From: CAUZIB01 sp963578805
GTDB taxonomy: Bacteria > Acidobacteriota > Vicinamibacteria > Vicinamibacterales > UBA8438
Assembly: GCA_963578805.1 (NCBI GenBank)
Contig: CAUZDY010000005.1
Coordinates: 1 to 64,000 of the forward strand
Direction of reading: 5' to 3'
Length of the DNA: 64,000 bases
Position numbers and translations under genes: made by a program. The notes under the pieces are model-generated. The model was given only the letters and a program-made list of their open reading frames with translations. It was not told the DNA's origin and searched no databases. How positions within the stretch are numbered: the first letter of the stretch is position 1; the number at the start of each line of letters is the position of its first letter. Below, one piece after another: positions 32,334 to 40,884 of this stretch.

Positions 32334-33287
32334 GTGCCGACGCATAACGGTGAGCTGAAGCTGTTCTCGGGGAGCGCTCATCCGGCGCTCGCCCAGGAGA
32401 TCGCTGAGCGGATCGGCGGATCTCTGGGTCGCGCATGTCTCAAGCGTTTTTCCGACAATGAGGTCTCGTTTCAGATCGACGAGAACATTCGGGGAACCGA
32501 TGTCTTCGTGCTGCAGCCGACCTGTACACCGGTTGACGAGCATCTTGTCGAGCTGTGCGTGATGATCGATGCGTTTCGTCGGTCGTCTGCTTCTCGAATC
32601 ACGGCTGTCATCCCCTACTATGGCTATGCTCGGCAGGACAGGAAGGACAAACCGCGCGTGCCGATCACAGCAAAACTAGTGGCCAATCTGCTCGGGGCGG
32701 CTGGGGCTAATCGCGTGCTAACGATGGATCTGCACAAGGCTCAGATTCAAGGATTTTTCGACATACCTGTCGACCACTTGTTTGCCGCGCCAATCTTCAT
32801 CGATCATCTGGCCGACACGCATCCCGGCCAGGAGGTCACAATTGTTTCGCCCGACGCCGGTGGTGTCGAGCGAGCGAGGGCGTATGCTAAGCGTCTCGAC
32901 GCCGATCTGGCGATTATCGATAAACGCCGGTCCGAGGATGGTCGCGCTGAAGTAATGCACGTCGTCGGTGACGTTCGAGGCAAGCTGTGCATCATTCAGG
33001 ACGATATTGTGGATACGGCGGGCACGCTTCAACAGGCAGCCCAGGCGTTGCGAGATGACGGTGCATCGCAGGTTATGGCCTGTGCGGTCCACGGGGTGTT
33101 GTCTGGGCCGGCCCTGCAGCGAATTGAGCACTCGGAGCTGGAGCGAGTGATCGTCACAAACACGATTCCTCTCCGACCGGAATGCGCGGCGTCAAGTAAA
33201 ATACAGGTCTTGTCGGTGGCCCCCCTACTCGCTCGGGCCATTCAGAGTATTCATCAGGAGACATCGGTATCATCCCTGTTCATCTGA
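32334..33287 (+). CDS. prs: Ribose-phosphate pyrophosphokinase
   Basis: 317 residues from GTG 32334. Makes PRPP from ribose 5-phosphate and ATP for nucleotides, His and Trp. Family motifs: KLFSGSAHPALA, RFSDNEVSFQIDENIRG, YYGYARQDRKDKPRVPI (about 100-116), DLHKAQIQGFFDIPVDHL and the PRPP loop QDDIVDTAGTL near 222. Located after the tRNA-Gln gene and before rplY, the order common in many Proteobacteria and Acidobacteriota. Confidence 0.97.
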   Translation: MPTHNGELKLFSGSAHPALAQEIAERIGGSLGRACLKRFSDNEVSFQIDENIRGTDVFVLQPTCTPVDEHLVELCVMIDAFRRSSASRITAVIPYYGYARQDRKDKPRVPITAKLVANLLGAAGANRVLTMDLHKAQIQGFFDIPVDHLFAAPIFIDHLADTHPGQEVTIVSPDAGGVERARAYAKRLDADLAIIDKRRSEDGRAEVMHVVGDVRGKLCIIQDDIVDTAGTLQQAAQALRDDGASQVMACAVHGVLSGPALQRIEHSELERVIVTNTIPLRPECAASSKIQVLSVAPLLARAIQSIHQETSVSSLFI

Positions 33288-33331
33288 CGCGACTGGATGC
33301 TCAGACGACTTCACACCGATAGAGAAAAATT

Positions 33332-34000
33332 ATGGAAGCAACCCTGACCGCCTCCGCGCGGACCGGACGAGGCAAGAACGAGGCGCGGCGACTTCGCCGT
33401 TCCGGACAGCTCCCTGCTGTCGTGTACGGTGGTGAGCACTCCGGGGTGCCGGTGTCGATTGACCCCAAGGCTTTGCTGGAGATCTTTCACTCCGAGTCTG
33501 GTATCAACACGCTGATCGGCCTTTCTGTCGACAACGGGAGCACTAACCAGGTTCTCGTCAAGGAGTTTCAGCTCCACCCGGTGACCAACGAGCTGCTGCA
33601 CGTCGACTTCTACGAGTTGGCTCTGGACAAGACGATCACGATCGCGGTGTCGATTGTTCTCAAGGGTGAGCCAGTCGGTGTGAGACAGCAAGGTGGGATT
33701 ATTGACTTTGTTCACCGCGAAGTTCAGGTCGAATGCATGCCGACGGAGATCCCTGAGAAAATCGAAGTCGATATCAGCGAGTTAGTGATCGGCCAGGGTG
33801 TCCGTCTTCGTGAGGTGTCGACTGGCGTGTCCTGGACCTCGGTCAGCGACCCCAATACGCTGTTGGTTCACGTGATTGCCCCGAAGATCGAAGAGGAAAC
33901 AGCAGAGGAAGAGGAAGAGGTTACCGAGGGCGTGGCCGAGGGTGACGAGTCGGAGACCGCGGCGAAGACTGAGGAGGGCGACGGTTCTTCCGAGTCGTGA
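33332..34000 (+). CDS. rplY: 50S ribosomal protein L25 (general stress protein Ctc type)
   Basis: 222 residues: an N-terminal L25 domain (RTGRGKNEARRLRRSGQLPAV, binding 5S rRNA) and the C-terminal beta domain of the longer TL5/Ctc form (residues 100-185). It ends in a very acidic tail of Glu-rich residues (about 188-222) that is probably disordered. It lies directly before pth, a widespread pairing. ATG 33332 begins the conserved sequence. Confidence 0.95.
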   Translation: MEATLTASARTGRGKNEARRLRRSGQLPAVVYGGEHSGVPVSIDPKALLEIFHSESGINTLIGLSVDNGSTNQVLVKEFQLHPVTNELLHVDFYELALDKTITIAVSIVLKGEPVGVRQQGGIIDFVHREVQVECMPTEIPEKIEVDISELVIGQGVRLREVSTGVSWTSVSDPNTLLVHVIAPKIEEETAEEEEEVTEGVAEGDESETAAKTEEGDGSSES

Positions 34001-34042
34001 TTCGGTGCTCGTGTGGATACACTGCGCGAGACAAGAGATCGC

Positions 34043-34639
34043 GTGAAGCTCATTGTTGGGCTTGGGAATCCGGGGTCGCAATACGGCGGCACGCGTCACA
34101 ACCTTGGCTTCGAGGTCGTCGACGAGGTGGCGCGGCGTCGGGGTCTGGCCTTCGAGTCCAGTCCAGCGAATGCTGTTATGGCTCGTGAGCGTGGTCCGGA
34201 TGCGCAGCTGATACTGGCCAAGCCGATGACGTTCATGAACCGAAGCGGCGACGCCGTCGGCGTGCTGTCGCGGTATTTTCGTGTTGAGACCGGCGACATC
34301 CTGATTGTCGTCGACGATGCGAATCTTCCGCTCGGTCGACTGCGTGCCCGTCCAAATGGATCTGATGGTGGGCACAATGGGTTGCGGTCCGTTATCCTTG
34401 CACTGGCAACCCTAGAGTTTCCACGGGTGAAAATGGGAGTTGGGCGCGGCGAGACACAGCGGGATTTGGCTGACCATGTGCTCTCTCGGTTTTCTCCTGA
34501 CGAACGTGCGACGATCGACGAGATGACGATGCGCGCTGCAGATGCGGTTGAGCTTTTTACGGAAAGTGGAATAACGATGGTCATGAACCGTTTCAACGTC
34601 TCTGAACGGCCAGACCAAACGATGGAAAACGACCCGTGA
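34043..34639 (+). CDS. pth: Peptidyl-tRNA hydrolase
   Basis: 198 residues if it starts at GTG 34043, where the conserved VKLIVGLGNPG begins; a GTG at 34013 would add ten residues with no ribosome site. It cleaves peptidyl-tRNAs dropped from ribosomes. The catalytic histidine is in GTRHNLGF (about residue 22), the aspartate is in the VDDANLPLG segment and NGSDGGHNGLRS is the substrate-binding loop. It follows rplY; 109 bp without a gene precede rpsF. Confidence 0.95.
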   Translation: MKLIVGLGNPGSQYGGTRHNLGFEVVDEVARRRGLAFESSPANAVMARERGPDAQLILAKPMTFMNRSGDAVGVLSRYFRVETGDILIVVDDANLPLGRLRARPNGSDGGHNGLRSVILALATLEFPRVKMGVGRGETQRDLADHVLSRFSPDERATIDEMTMRAADAVELFTESGITMVMNRFNVSERPDQTMENDP

Positions 34640-34748
34640 CCTCGATGGTCGACGGGATGATGTAGAGAACGCCGGAGAGACAGACCTAACCAACAACACG
34701 AACTCCTTGCCGCCAGGTTTGGCGACCGTTGAGTCCGAAGGGAGTCAG

Positions 34749-35231
34749 ATGCCTGAATCACGACAATACGAGCTGGTGTACGTCGTCTCCCCCGAGGTGG
34801 GGGAAGATGGGGTGACCGATCTGCATACTCAGGTCGAGACGATTATCGGCGATCTGGGTGGCAGCATCGAAAAGACGGAGAATTGGGGTCGCCGCCGCTT
34901 GGCCTACGAGATTGGAAAACACCGCGAGGGAACCTATGTCGTGGACCTCATCGAGGGGCCGGGTGAGCTGGTCAAAGAGCTTGATCGTAAGTTGAAGGTC
35001 CTCGATAGCGTGCTCAGACACCTGGTGGTACGGGTCGATGAAGATCTGCGCAAGTCCGATCGCGCCCGCCAGCATCGTCAGACGCGTCGACAGCGCCGCC
35101 GTGGCTCGTCTGCGACGGTGCCGACCGGTGTATCTGTGACGCAGGAGGAGGTGCCACCACAGGTGGAGCCGCCGGTTTTAGACGTCCCTGAGATCGCAGT
35201 AGTCACAGACAAGGCGGAGGTGCAGGAATGA
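34749..35231 (+). CDS. rpsF: 30S ribosomal protein S6
   Basis: 160 residues from ATG 34749, with GAAGGGAG just upstream. Residues 1-95 are the S6 ferredoxin-like fold (YELVYVVSPEV, WGRRRLAYEI, LKVLDSVLRHLVVRVDE). The remaining 65 residues are an extra tail: a basic stretch (RARQHRQTRRQRRR) then an acidic, Pro/Val-rich end. Most S6 proteins stop near 100-135. It pairs with S18, encoded next with a 4-bp overlap. Confidence 0.95.
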   Translation: MPESRQYELVYVVSPEVGEDGVTDLHTQVETIIGDLGGSIEKTENWGRRRLAYEIGKHREGTYVVDLIEGPGELVKELDRKLKVLDSVLRHLVVRVDEDLRKSDRARQHRQTRRQRRRGSSATVPTGVSVTQEEVPPQVEPPVLDVPEIAVVTDKAEVQE

Positions 35232-35500
35232 GCGCTGAGCGAAGTCGACGCCCATCGAAGGAGAGAGAGGGCGGCGGTCGTAAAGGCGACTTCCGCCGCC
35301 GTCGTGTCTGCCGTTTCTGTGTCGACAAGATCGACTTTATCGACTACAAAGACGTGCGGCAGTTAATGTTGTCGATTCCGGAGAGGGGCAAGATTCAGCC
35401 CCGCCGTATCTCGGGAACCTGTGCCAAGCACCAGCGCAAGCTGACCACCGCGATCAAGCGTGCCAGGCAGTTGGCGTTGATTCCCTACGTGACGGACTAA
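35228..35500 (+). CDS. rpsR: 30S ribosomal protein S18
   Basis: 90 residues with the basic N-terminus and core VDKIDFIDYKDVRQLM, then RISGTCAKHQRKLTTAIKRARQLALIPY, diagnostic of S18. Binds next to S6 in the platform of the 30S subunit. ATG 35228 overlaps the rpsF stop, and rplI follows after 11 bp, the usual rpsF-rpsR-rplI order. Confidence 0.97.
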   Translation: MSAERSRRPSKEREGGGRKGDFRRRRVCRFCVDKIDFIDYKDVRQLMLSIPERGKIQPRRISGTCAKHQRKLTTAIKRARQLALIPYVTD

Positions 35501-35511
35501 CGGAGACCACT

Positions 35512-36006
35512 ATGAAGGAAGTCCTCCTTAGAGAAACCGTCGAGCATCTGGGCCAACGTGGAGAGGTAGTCAAGGTAGCTGACGGTTATGCGCGCAACTA
35601 TCTACTGCCACGAAATCTGGCCCTACCCGTCACGAAGTCGAACCAGCGACAGGTTGAGCGTGAGCGTGCAGCGGTAGCGGCGCGCGAGGCCGACGAACGG
35701 GCGGAGGCACAGGCTCTCGCATTGCGGATCGAAGCAGTGAATTGCGTTATGGTCCGCCGAGTCGGTGCAAGCGAGACGTTGTACGGTTCGGTGACTTCCA
35801 CTGATCTCGCAGAGTATCTGAGCTCCCAGCAGATCGAGATCGACAGGCGAAAGATTGTGCTGGGAGACCCGATCAAGATGCTCGGAGAGTCGATGGTCCC
35901 GATCAAGCTACATCGCACCGTGACGGCCCAACTGAGGGTCAGCGTCATCAGAGAAGGGACGGACGGGGCGGATGGTGAAGTCGCTGACGTGGAGTCTGAA
36001 GTCTGA
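35512..36006 (+). CDS. rplI: 50S ribosomal protein L9
   Basis: 164 residues. N-terminal 23S-binding domain with MKEVLLRETVEHLGQRGEVVKVADGYARNYLLP conserved in pattern, a long connecting helix (about 40-75) and a C-terminal domain with ETLYGSVTSTDLAEYL. The ATG at 35512 follows a GGAGA ribosome site. Its last codons and stop fall in a tandem heptamer (35993-36006), which may have extended the C-terminus. Confidence 0.97.
   Translation: MKEVLLRETVEHLGQRGEVVKVADGYARNYLLPRNLALPVTKSNQRQVERERAAVAAREADERAEAQALALRIEAVNCVMVRRVGASETLYGSVTSTDLAEYLSSQQIEIDRRKIVLGDPIKMLGESMVPIKLHRTVTAQLRVSVIREGTDGADGEVADVESEV
35993..36006 (+). repeat. Tandem heptamer dimer, AGTCTGA x2
   Basis: Two perfect adjacent copies of AGTCTGA at the end of rplI, providing its final codons and TGA. 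The same 14-mer occurs again at 45335-45348 ahead of secE. Confidence 0.7.
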
Positions 36007-36059
36007 GAGACCACGCGTCCAGGTGTTGTGAGCGCGACATCCTTTCGGTGGTCGCGGAT

Positions 36060-36082
36060 GTCCGGGCCGTGGCGGCCCGGAC
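36060..36082. promoter_or_regulatory. Perfect 9-bp hairpin upstream of dnaB
   Basis: GTCCGGGCC at 36060-36068 pairs fully with GGCCCGGAC at 36074-36082 around a GTGGC loop. It lies 20 nt before the dnaB start, where a G+C-rich stem would matter for message stability or translation. No T-tract follows, so it is not a standard terminator. Confidence 0.55.
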
Positions 36083-36102
36083 GATGATTCGAGTGGCAGT
36101 CG

Positions 36103-37452
36103 ATGGCCGATATCGGCACGGTCCCTGCGACCGAGCGAACCCTTCCCCATAACCTTGAGGCCGAGCGATCGGTCCTTGGGGCGATCTTGATACATAACGA
36201 CGCCTTCAACGTTGCGGCGGAGCTCGTGGATTCAGGTGACTTCTTTCGCGACGCCCATCGCCGTGTTTTTGACAAGATGGTCGACCTCAACGAGCGGGGT
36301 CAGGCAATCGATTTGGTCACGCTCAAGGACGAGCTAGCTCGGTCGGGTGATCTCGACGACGTCGGAGGTGCAGCCTACATCGCTGCACTGGTCGATGGCG
36401 TCCCCCGCTCGACGAATGTTGAGCACTACGCGAGGATCGTCAAAGAGCGGGCGACGCTCCGCAGTCTGATCCAATCAGCCAACCGGATTCTCGGTATGGC
36501 CTACCGGGCCGAAGAGGATGCGGACACTCTACTGGACCAAGCCGAGCAAGAGATCTTCTCTATCGCCGAAGGTAACATCCATACGGGCTTCGTGCCGCTC
36601 AGCGATCTCGTGGAGGGAAGCTTCACAGCGATCGAGCAGCTGCAGGAGCACAAAGGTCTGTTAACGGGGGTGCCGTCTGGGTTTGTCGACATCGACAACC
36701 TGACATCAGGTTTTCAGCCGGCCGATTTGGTCATCATCGCGGCACGTCCGACGATGGGCAAGACTAGTTTTGCGCTCAACGTCGCGCAGCATGTGGGGAT
36801 CAAGACCAACCGATCAGTTGGCTTGTTCAGCCTCGAGATGTCCAAAGAACAGTTGTTCATGCGGATGCTGACAGCTGAGGCTGAAGTTGATTCGCATCGG
36901 TTGCGTGGTGGGTTCTTGAGCGAGGGTGATTACGGTCGGCTCTCTACGGCGCTCGGACGGTTGGGTGATGCGAAGGTATTTATCGACGATTCGGCTGGGC
37001 TCGGGGTGTTGGAGATGCGAGCTAAGGCGCGGCGACTGAAGGCTGAGCACGGCCTCGACCTGCTAGTCATCGACTACCTGCAGCTAATGCAGGGTCGCGG
37101 CCGGTTCGAGAACCGCACGCAGGAACTGGCCTCGATTTCCAGGGCGCTGAAAGCGCTGGCTAAAGAGCTCAATGTTCCTGTGCTTGCGCTTTCGCAGCTC
37201 AGTCGTGCCCCGGAGTCACGATCCGACCGCCGTCCTCAGCTGTCCGATCTCCGTGAATCGGGCGCGCTAGAGCAGGATGCTGACGTCGTATTGTTTATTT
37301 TTCGAGAGGAGCAGTACGACCCGACCCCTGAGAATGAGAACCTTGCCGAGCTCATCATCGGCAAGCAGCGAAACGGTCCTACCGGGACCGTTCGGCTTGC
37401 GTTTCTCAAGCAACACACCCGGTTTGCCAATCTTAGCCCCGCTCAGGAGTGA
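36103..37452 (+). CDS. dnaB: Replicative DNA helicase
   Basis: 449 residues. N-terminal primase-interacting domain (LPHNLEAERSVLGAIL), linker near 160-180, and the RecA-like motor: Walker A ARPTMGKTSFALN near residue 211, FSLEMSKEQLFMRM, Walker B LLVIDYLQLM near 321, LSQLSRAPESRSDRRPQLSDLRESGALEQDAD, and VRLAFLKQHTRFAN at the end. Forms the hexameric fork helicase. The stop overlaps the GTG of alr (GTGA). Confidence 0.97.
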   Translation: MADIGTVPATERTLPHNLEAERSVLGAILIHNDAFNVAAELVDSGDFFRDAHRRVFDKMVDLNERGQAIDLVTLKDELARSGDLDDVGGAAYIAALVDGVPRSTNVEHYARIVKERATLRSLIQSANRILGMAYRAEEDADTLLDQAEQEIFSIAEGNIHTGFVPLSDLVEGSFTAIEQLQEHKGLLTGVPSGFVDIDNLTSGFQPADLVIIAARPTMGKTSFALNVAQHVGIKTNRSVGLFSLEMSKEQLFMRMLTAEAEVDSHRLRGGFLSEGDYGRLSTALGRLGDAKVFIDDSAGLGVLEMRAKARRLKAEHGLDLLVIDYLQLMQGRGRFENRTQELASISRALKALAKELNVPVLALSQLSRAPESRSDRRPQLSDLRESGALEQDADVVLFIFREEQYDPTPENENLAELIIGKQRNGPTGTVRLAFLKQHTRFANLSPAQE

Positions 37453-38591
37453 TCGTCTTCCCCGTGGTCCGTCCGACCTTCGCGCAGATCGATCTGGATG
37501 TCCTGAAGGCAAACTACCGCGCGCTCCGCGCTTTTGTGGCCGACCCTCCGTCGTCGTCGCCCCAGTTAATTGCTGTCGTCAAGGCTAACGCCTACGGCCA
37601 CGGTCTCGTTCCGGTGGCTCAAGCCCTGGAAACGGCTGGCGCGACGATGGTGGCGTGCGCCGACATCGAGGAGGGCGTGCAGCTGCGTAACGAGGGCCTC
37701 CGTCTGCCGATCCTGGTCTTTGGAGCCCTGACTGTCAGTGATTTGAATGGTATTTTTGAGTACGACTTGACTCCGACCGTCTCATCACCGTCGGCTGCCC
37801 GCGCGCTCCAGGATGCCGCATCTATCCGTGGCGCGTTTCTGCACTGTCACCTGAAGATCGATACCGGCATGAACCGGTTCGGCTTTCGCTACGACAATCT
37901 CCGACGCACAATGCCTGAGGTGTTGAGCGGCTCGCACCTGGTGTTTGATGCGGTTTACACGCATTTCGCAACCGCGGATGACCCGATAGACGCACTATTT
38001 ATTGAGCAGCGCGAGCGGTTTCGCGGCGCGCTGGACAGCCTTGTGTTGTTGGGGCTCAGCGGTGTTCACCACCATGCGGCTAATAGCGCCGCCCTGCTGG
38101 CGAGTCGAGCCTGCTGGTATGACGCGGTGCGACCTGGGCTGCTGTTGTATGGGGTGCCACCGCCCGAGGTCGTGGTGCCCAGCACCCTTGGCGTGCGGCC
38201 GGTTATGTCGCTGAGAAGTCGAGTCGTTGCCGTGAAAGGGATGCGCGATGGTGAGACGTCTGGGTACGGTGCGCGGTTCGCCGCGAGGCGGCCCACCCGG
38301 GTGGCGATCGTGCCCGCAGGTTATGCCGACGGTCTGGACGTAAGACTCGCCGGTGTTGGCGAGGTTCTGATTCGCGGGCATCGCGCCCCGATCGTCGGTT
38401 CCATCTGCATGGACTCGATCACGATTGATGTCACGGACGTCGAGGTAGAGCCGGGTGACGAGGTGGTCATCATTGGACCCCAGGACGGTGATTGTATCGA
38501 CGCCAATGAGGTGGCTCGCTGGATTGGCACTGTCCCCCACGACATTCTGTGTCGCATGGGCAGCCGCATCGAGCGCCTGTATGTGAAGTAG
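37449..38591 (+). CDS. alr: Alanine racemase
   Basis: 380-residue PLP enzyme making D-alanine for peptidoglycan. The N-terminal TIM barrel has RPTFAQIDLDVLKANYRAL and the PLP lysine in VVKANAYGHGL near residue 42. The C-terminal beta domain has the catalytic tyrosine in SGYGARFAA (about 273), PAGYADGL and VGSICMDSITIDVTD. GTG 37449 overlaps the dnaB stop; the dnaB-alr-radA run is common in bacteria. Confidence 0.96.
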   Translation: MIVFPVVRPTFAQIDLDVLKANYRALRAFVADPPSSSPQLIAVVKANAYGHGLVPVAQALETAGATMVACADIEEGVQLRNEGLRLPILVFGALTVSDLNGIFEYDLTPTVSSPSAARALQDAASIRGAFLHCHLKIDTGMNRFGFRYDNLRRTMPEVLSGSHLVFDAVYTHFATADDPIDALFIEQRERFRGALDSLVLLGLSGVHHHAANSAALLASRACWYDAVRPGLLLYGVPPPEVVVPSTLGVRPVMSLRSRVVAVKGMRDGETSGYGARFAARRPTRVAIVPAGYADGLDVRLAGVGEVLIRGHRAPIVGSICMDSITIDVTDVEVEPGDEVVIIGPQDGDCIDANEVARWIGTVPHDILCRMGSRIERLYVK

Positions 38592-38600
38592 AGGTGTGAC

Positions 38601-39977
38601 ATGAAGCTGACGAAGACCATCTTCCGTTGTCAGACCTGCGCCGCCACAGCACCGAAGTGGCTCGGGTTTTGTGACAGGTGCAGCACCGAGGGCTCCATGG
38701 TCGAAGAGCAGTTCCGATCGACGGTTGACGAGACGACCGAGCAGCGCTACGGCCTCTCAGCTACGGATTCGTTGCCAGCCCAGCTGCTAGCCGATGTTGA
38801 CCTGTCGGATACGCCACGTCTTGCCAGTGGGTTCGATGAATTTGACCGCGTCCTTGGAGGTGGCATCGTGCCGGGATCGGTGGTGCTTCTGGCTGGCGAG
38901 CCTGGGATTGGCAAATCGACATTACTATTGCAGGCAGCGGCCCGAGTGGCTCGTTTGATCGGTCCTGTTCTCTATGCCTCCGGAGAGGAGTCCGAGCATC
39001 AAGTCAAATCCCGCGCTGATCGGCTCGAGATCGGCGACGTTCCTCTCTACTTACTGGCTGAGACCTGTCTCGAGCGGATCCTCGATGAGGTCAAGCGGCT
39101 GAATCCGGCGTTGTTGATCGTAGACTCGATACAGACAGTATTTTCACTCAAGCTCCAGTCGGCTCCTGGAAGTATCGGGCAGGTCCGGGAAGCGGCGACA
39201 CATCTGTTGTTCACCGCGAAGGGCAACAATCTCCCGACCTTTCTCGTCGGACACATTACGAAGGACGGGAGCCTGGCTGGCCCAAAGGCCCTCGAGCATA
39301 TTGTAGACACGGTGTTGTACTTCGAAGGCGAGCGACACCACTCGCACCGCGTGGTCCGCGCCGTCAAGAATCGGTTCGGTGCGGTGAGTGAGCTTGGTGT
39401 GTTCGAAATGGCGGGGGACGGTCTTCATGCCGTACCGAATCCGTCCCAGCTTTTCTTGTCGGAACGAGCTTCCACCGCACCGGGTTCGGCGGTGTTGTGC
39501 TCGATCGAAGGATCCCGGCCAATTTTGCTTGAGGTCCAGGCGTTGGTGAGTAGCGGCAACTACGGTTCCGCCCGGCGCACGGCCAGGGGAATCGATCACA
39601 ACCGTCTATCGTTATTGCTGGCTGTGCTGGAGAAGCGTGCGGGCCTGGTCGTGGCGGGAGACGATGTGTTTGTCAACATTGCCGGTGGTTTAATGGTGAC
39701 TGAGCCGGCCGCCGACCTTGCAGTCATCACCGCTGTGGCTTCCAGTCTGCGGAACCGGCCGGTTCGGCCGGCGACCGCGATGTTTGGCGAGGTTGGTCTC
39801 GCCGGCGAAATCCGTGGCACAACTCGAGCTTCGCTTCGTGTCAAGGAAGCGTCACAGCTGGGTTTTACGCGGTGTGTAATACCCCACACCAACCAGCTGC
39901 CGTCGTCCGGCGGAAGTGACATGCAGCTGGTCGGCGTGCGGACGGTCGAAGAAGCGCTTGAGGCATTGATTGGGTAA
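38601..39977 (+). CDS. radA: DNA repair protein RadA
   Basis: 458 residues. N-terminal C4 zinc finger (FRCQTC...FCDRCS, about residues 8-27), RecA-like ATPase core with Walker A LAGEPGIGKSTLLLQ near 96, the RadA-specific KNRFG motif in AVKNRFGAVSELGVF near 255, and a C-terminal Lon-protease-like domain with TEPAADLAVITAV and GEVGLAGEIR. It drives branch migration in recombination. Follows alr by 9 bp. Confidence 0.97.
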   Translation: MKLTKTIFRCQTCAATAPKWLGFCDRCSTEGSMVEEQFRSTVDETTEQRYGLSATDSLPAQLLADVDLSDTPRLASGFDEFDRVLGGGIVPGSVVLLAGEPGIGKSTLLLQAAARVARLIGPVLYASGEESEHQVKSRADRLEIGDVPLYLLAETCLERILDEVKRLNPALLIVDSIQTVFSLKLQSAPGSIGQVREAATHLLFTAKGNNLPTFLVGHITKDGSLAGPKALEHIVDTVLYFEGERHHSHRVVRAVKNRFGAVSELGVFEMAGDGLHAVPNPSQLFLSERASTAPGSAVLCSIEGSRPILLEVQALVSSGNYGSARRTARGIDHNRLSLLLAVLEKRAGLVVAGDDVFVNIAGGLMVTEPAADLAVITAVASSLRNRPVRPATAMFGEVGLAGEIRGTTRASLRVKEASQLGFTRCVIPHTNQLPSSGGSDMQLVGVRTVEEALEALIG

Positions 39978-39991
39978 CGAAGAAGTCGTGA

Positions 39992-40005
39992 GACCGGTGA
40001 CCGGA
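39992..40005 (+). repeat. Tandem heptamer dimer, GACCGGT/GACCGGA
   Basis: Two adjacent heptamers differing at one base, in the short gap between radA and the acyltransferase gene. It has the same unit length as the other dimers in this window but a different unit sequence. Confidence 0.5.
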
Positions 40006-40040
40006 GACAGCGGCGATGCGGAAGTCGCTGCTTTTTTGTC

Positions 40041-40844
40041 ATGTGGTGTGAGTTGCTCATGATCCCCTCTTTTCACTGGTGGCGGACTGTTTTCTGGCTC
40101 ATTCCCGCAATCTCCGTCTACACCATCGTCCTGGGTGCTATCTCGCTTGCATCGGCCCTGGTTGACCGGCGGGGTCGAACGGCGCACTGGTGCGCACGGA
40201 CGTGGTCATGGCTGATACTCGCGACGACCGGTGTGCGGGTTCGAACCAGTGGTGTCGACCGAGTACCCGACGGTTCTTATGTGTTCGTCTCTAACCATCA
40301 GAGCATTTACGATATCCCGATCCTGTTCGCCAACATGCCGTTTCAGCTTCGGATCATCGCGAAGGCCTCGTTGGGCTCGTTTCCCGTGCTGGGGTGGCAC
40401 CTTCGATGTGCTGGCCATCTTCTCGTGGATCGGTCTCGCGCCGGCGTGTCAACGTTACGGCAGGTTGCGCGGCTCGTGTCGCACGGACACTCGCTTATCG
40501 TCTTTCCAGAAGGCACGCGGAGTGTCGATGGCCGGGTCGGGAGGTTCAAAGGGGGTCTGTTTCTGGTTGCCGTCGAATCGGGCCTTCCTGTGGTTCCGGT
40601 CGCCGTGGTCGGAAGTCGTCACGTGATGCGAAAGGGGCGCCTGATGACGTGTCCAGGCGACGTTGAGCTTGTTGTTCATACACCGATCCCGACGGCAGGA
40701 CTGGGTCGCCAAGACGTGCGGAGCTTGGCTCAACGTGTGCATGCGGTGGTCGCAGCAACGGTATCGAGTCGAAGCAGCCACGTCGATCGGTTGAATGTCG
40801 CACCACCCGAGCCGGCATCACGTCACATGGGGTTGGAAGAGTAA
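40041..40844 (+). CDS. plsC: 1-acyl-sn-glycerol-3-phosphate acyltransferase (PlsC type)
   Basis: 267 residues. An N-terminal membrane helix (FWLIPAISVYTIVLGAISLA) is followed by the PlsC motifs: NHQSIYD (HX4D, about residue 81), the KASLGSFPVLGWHL segment and FPEGTRSVDGRVGRFKGG near 153. It would add the second acyl chain to lysophosphatidate at the inner membrane. ATG 40041 is used; ATG 40059 is an equal alternative. About forty C-terminal residues are non-conserved. Other HX4D acyltransferases cannot be excluded. Confidence 0.85.
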   Translation: MWCELLMIPSFHWWRTVFWLIPAISVYTIVLGAISLASALVDRRGRTAHWCARTWSWLILATTGVRVRTSGVDRVPDGSYVFVSNHQSIYDIPILFANMPFQLRIIAKASLGSFPVLGWHLRCAGHLLVDRSRAGVSTLRQVARLVSHGHSLIVFPEGTRSVDGRVGRFKGGLFLVAVESGLPVVPVAVVGSRHVMRKGRLMTCPGDVELVVHTPIPTAGLGRQDVRSLAQRVHAVVAATVSSRSSHVDRLNVAPPEPASRHMGLEE

Positions 40845-40884
40845 TGAGTGCAGCGATCATCTATGTCGTCGAGGAGGCCAATCG

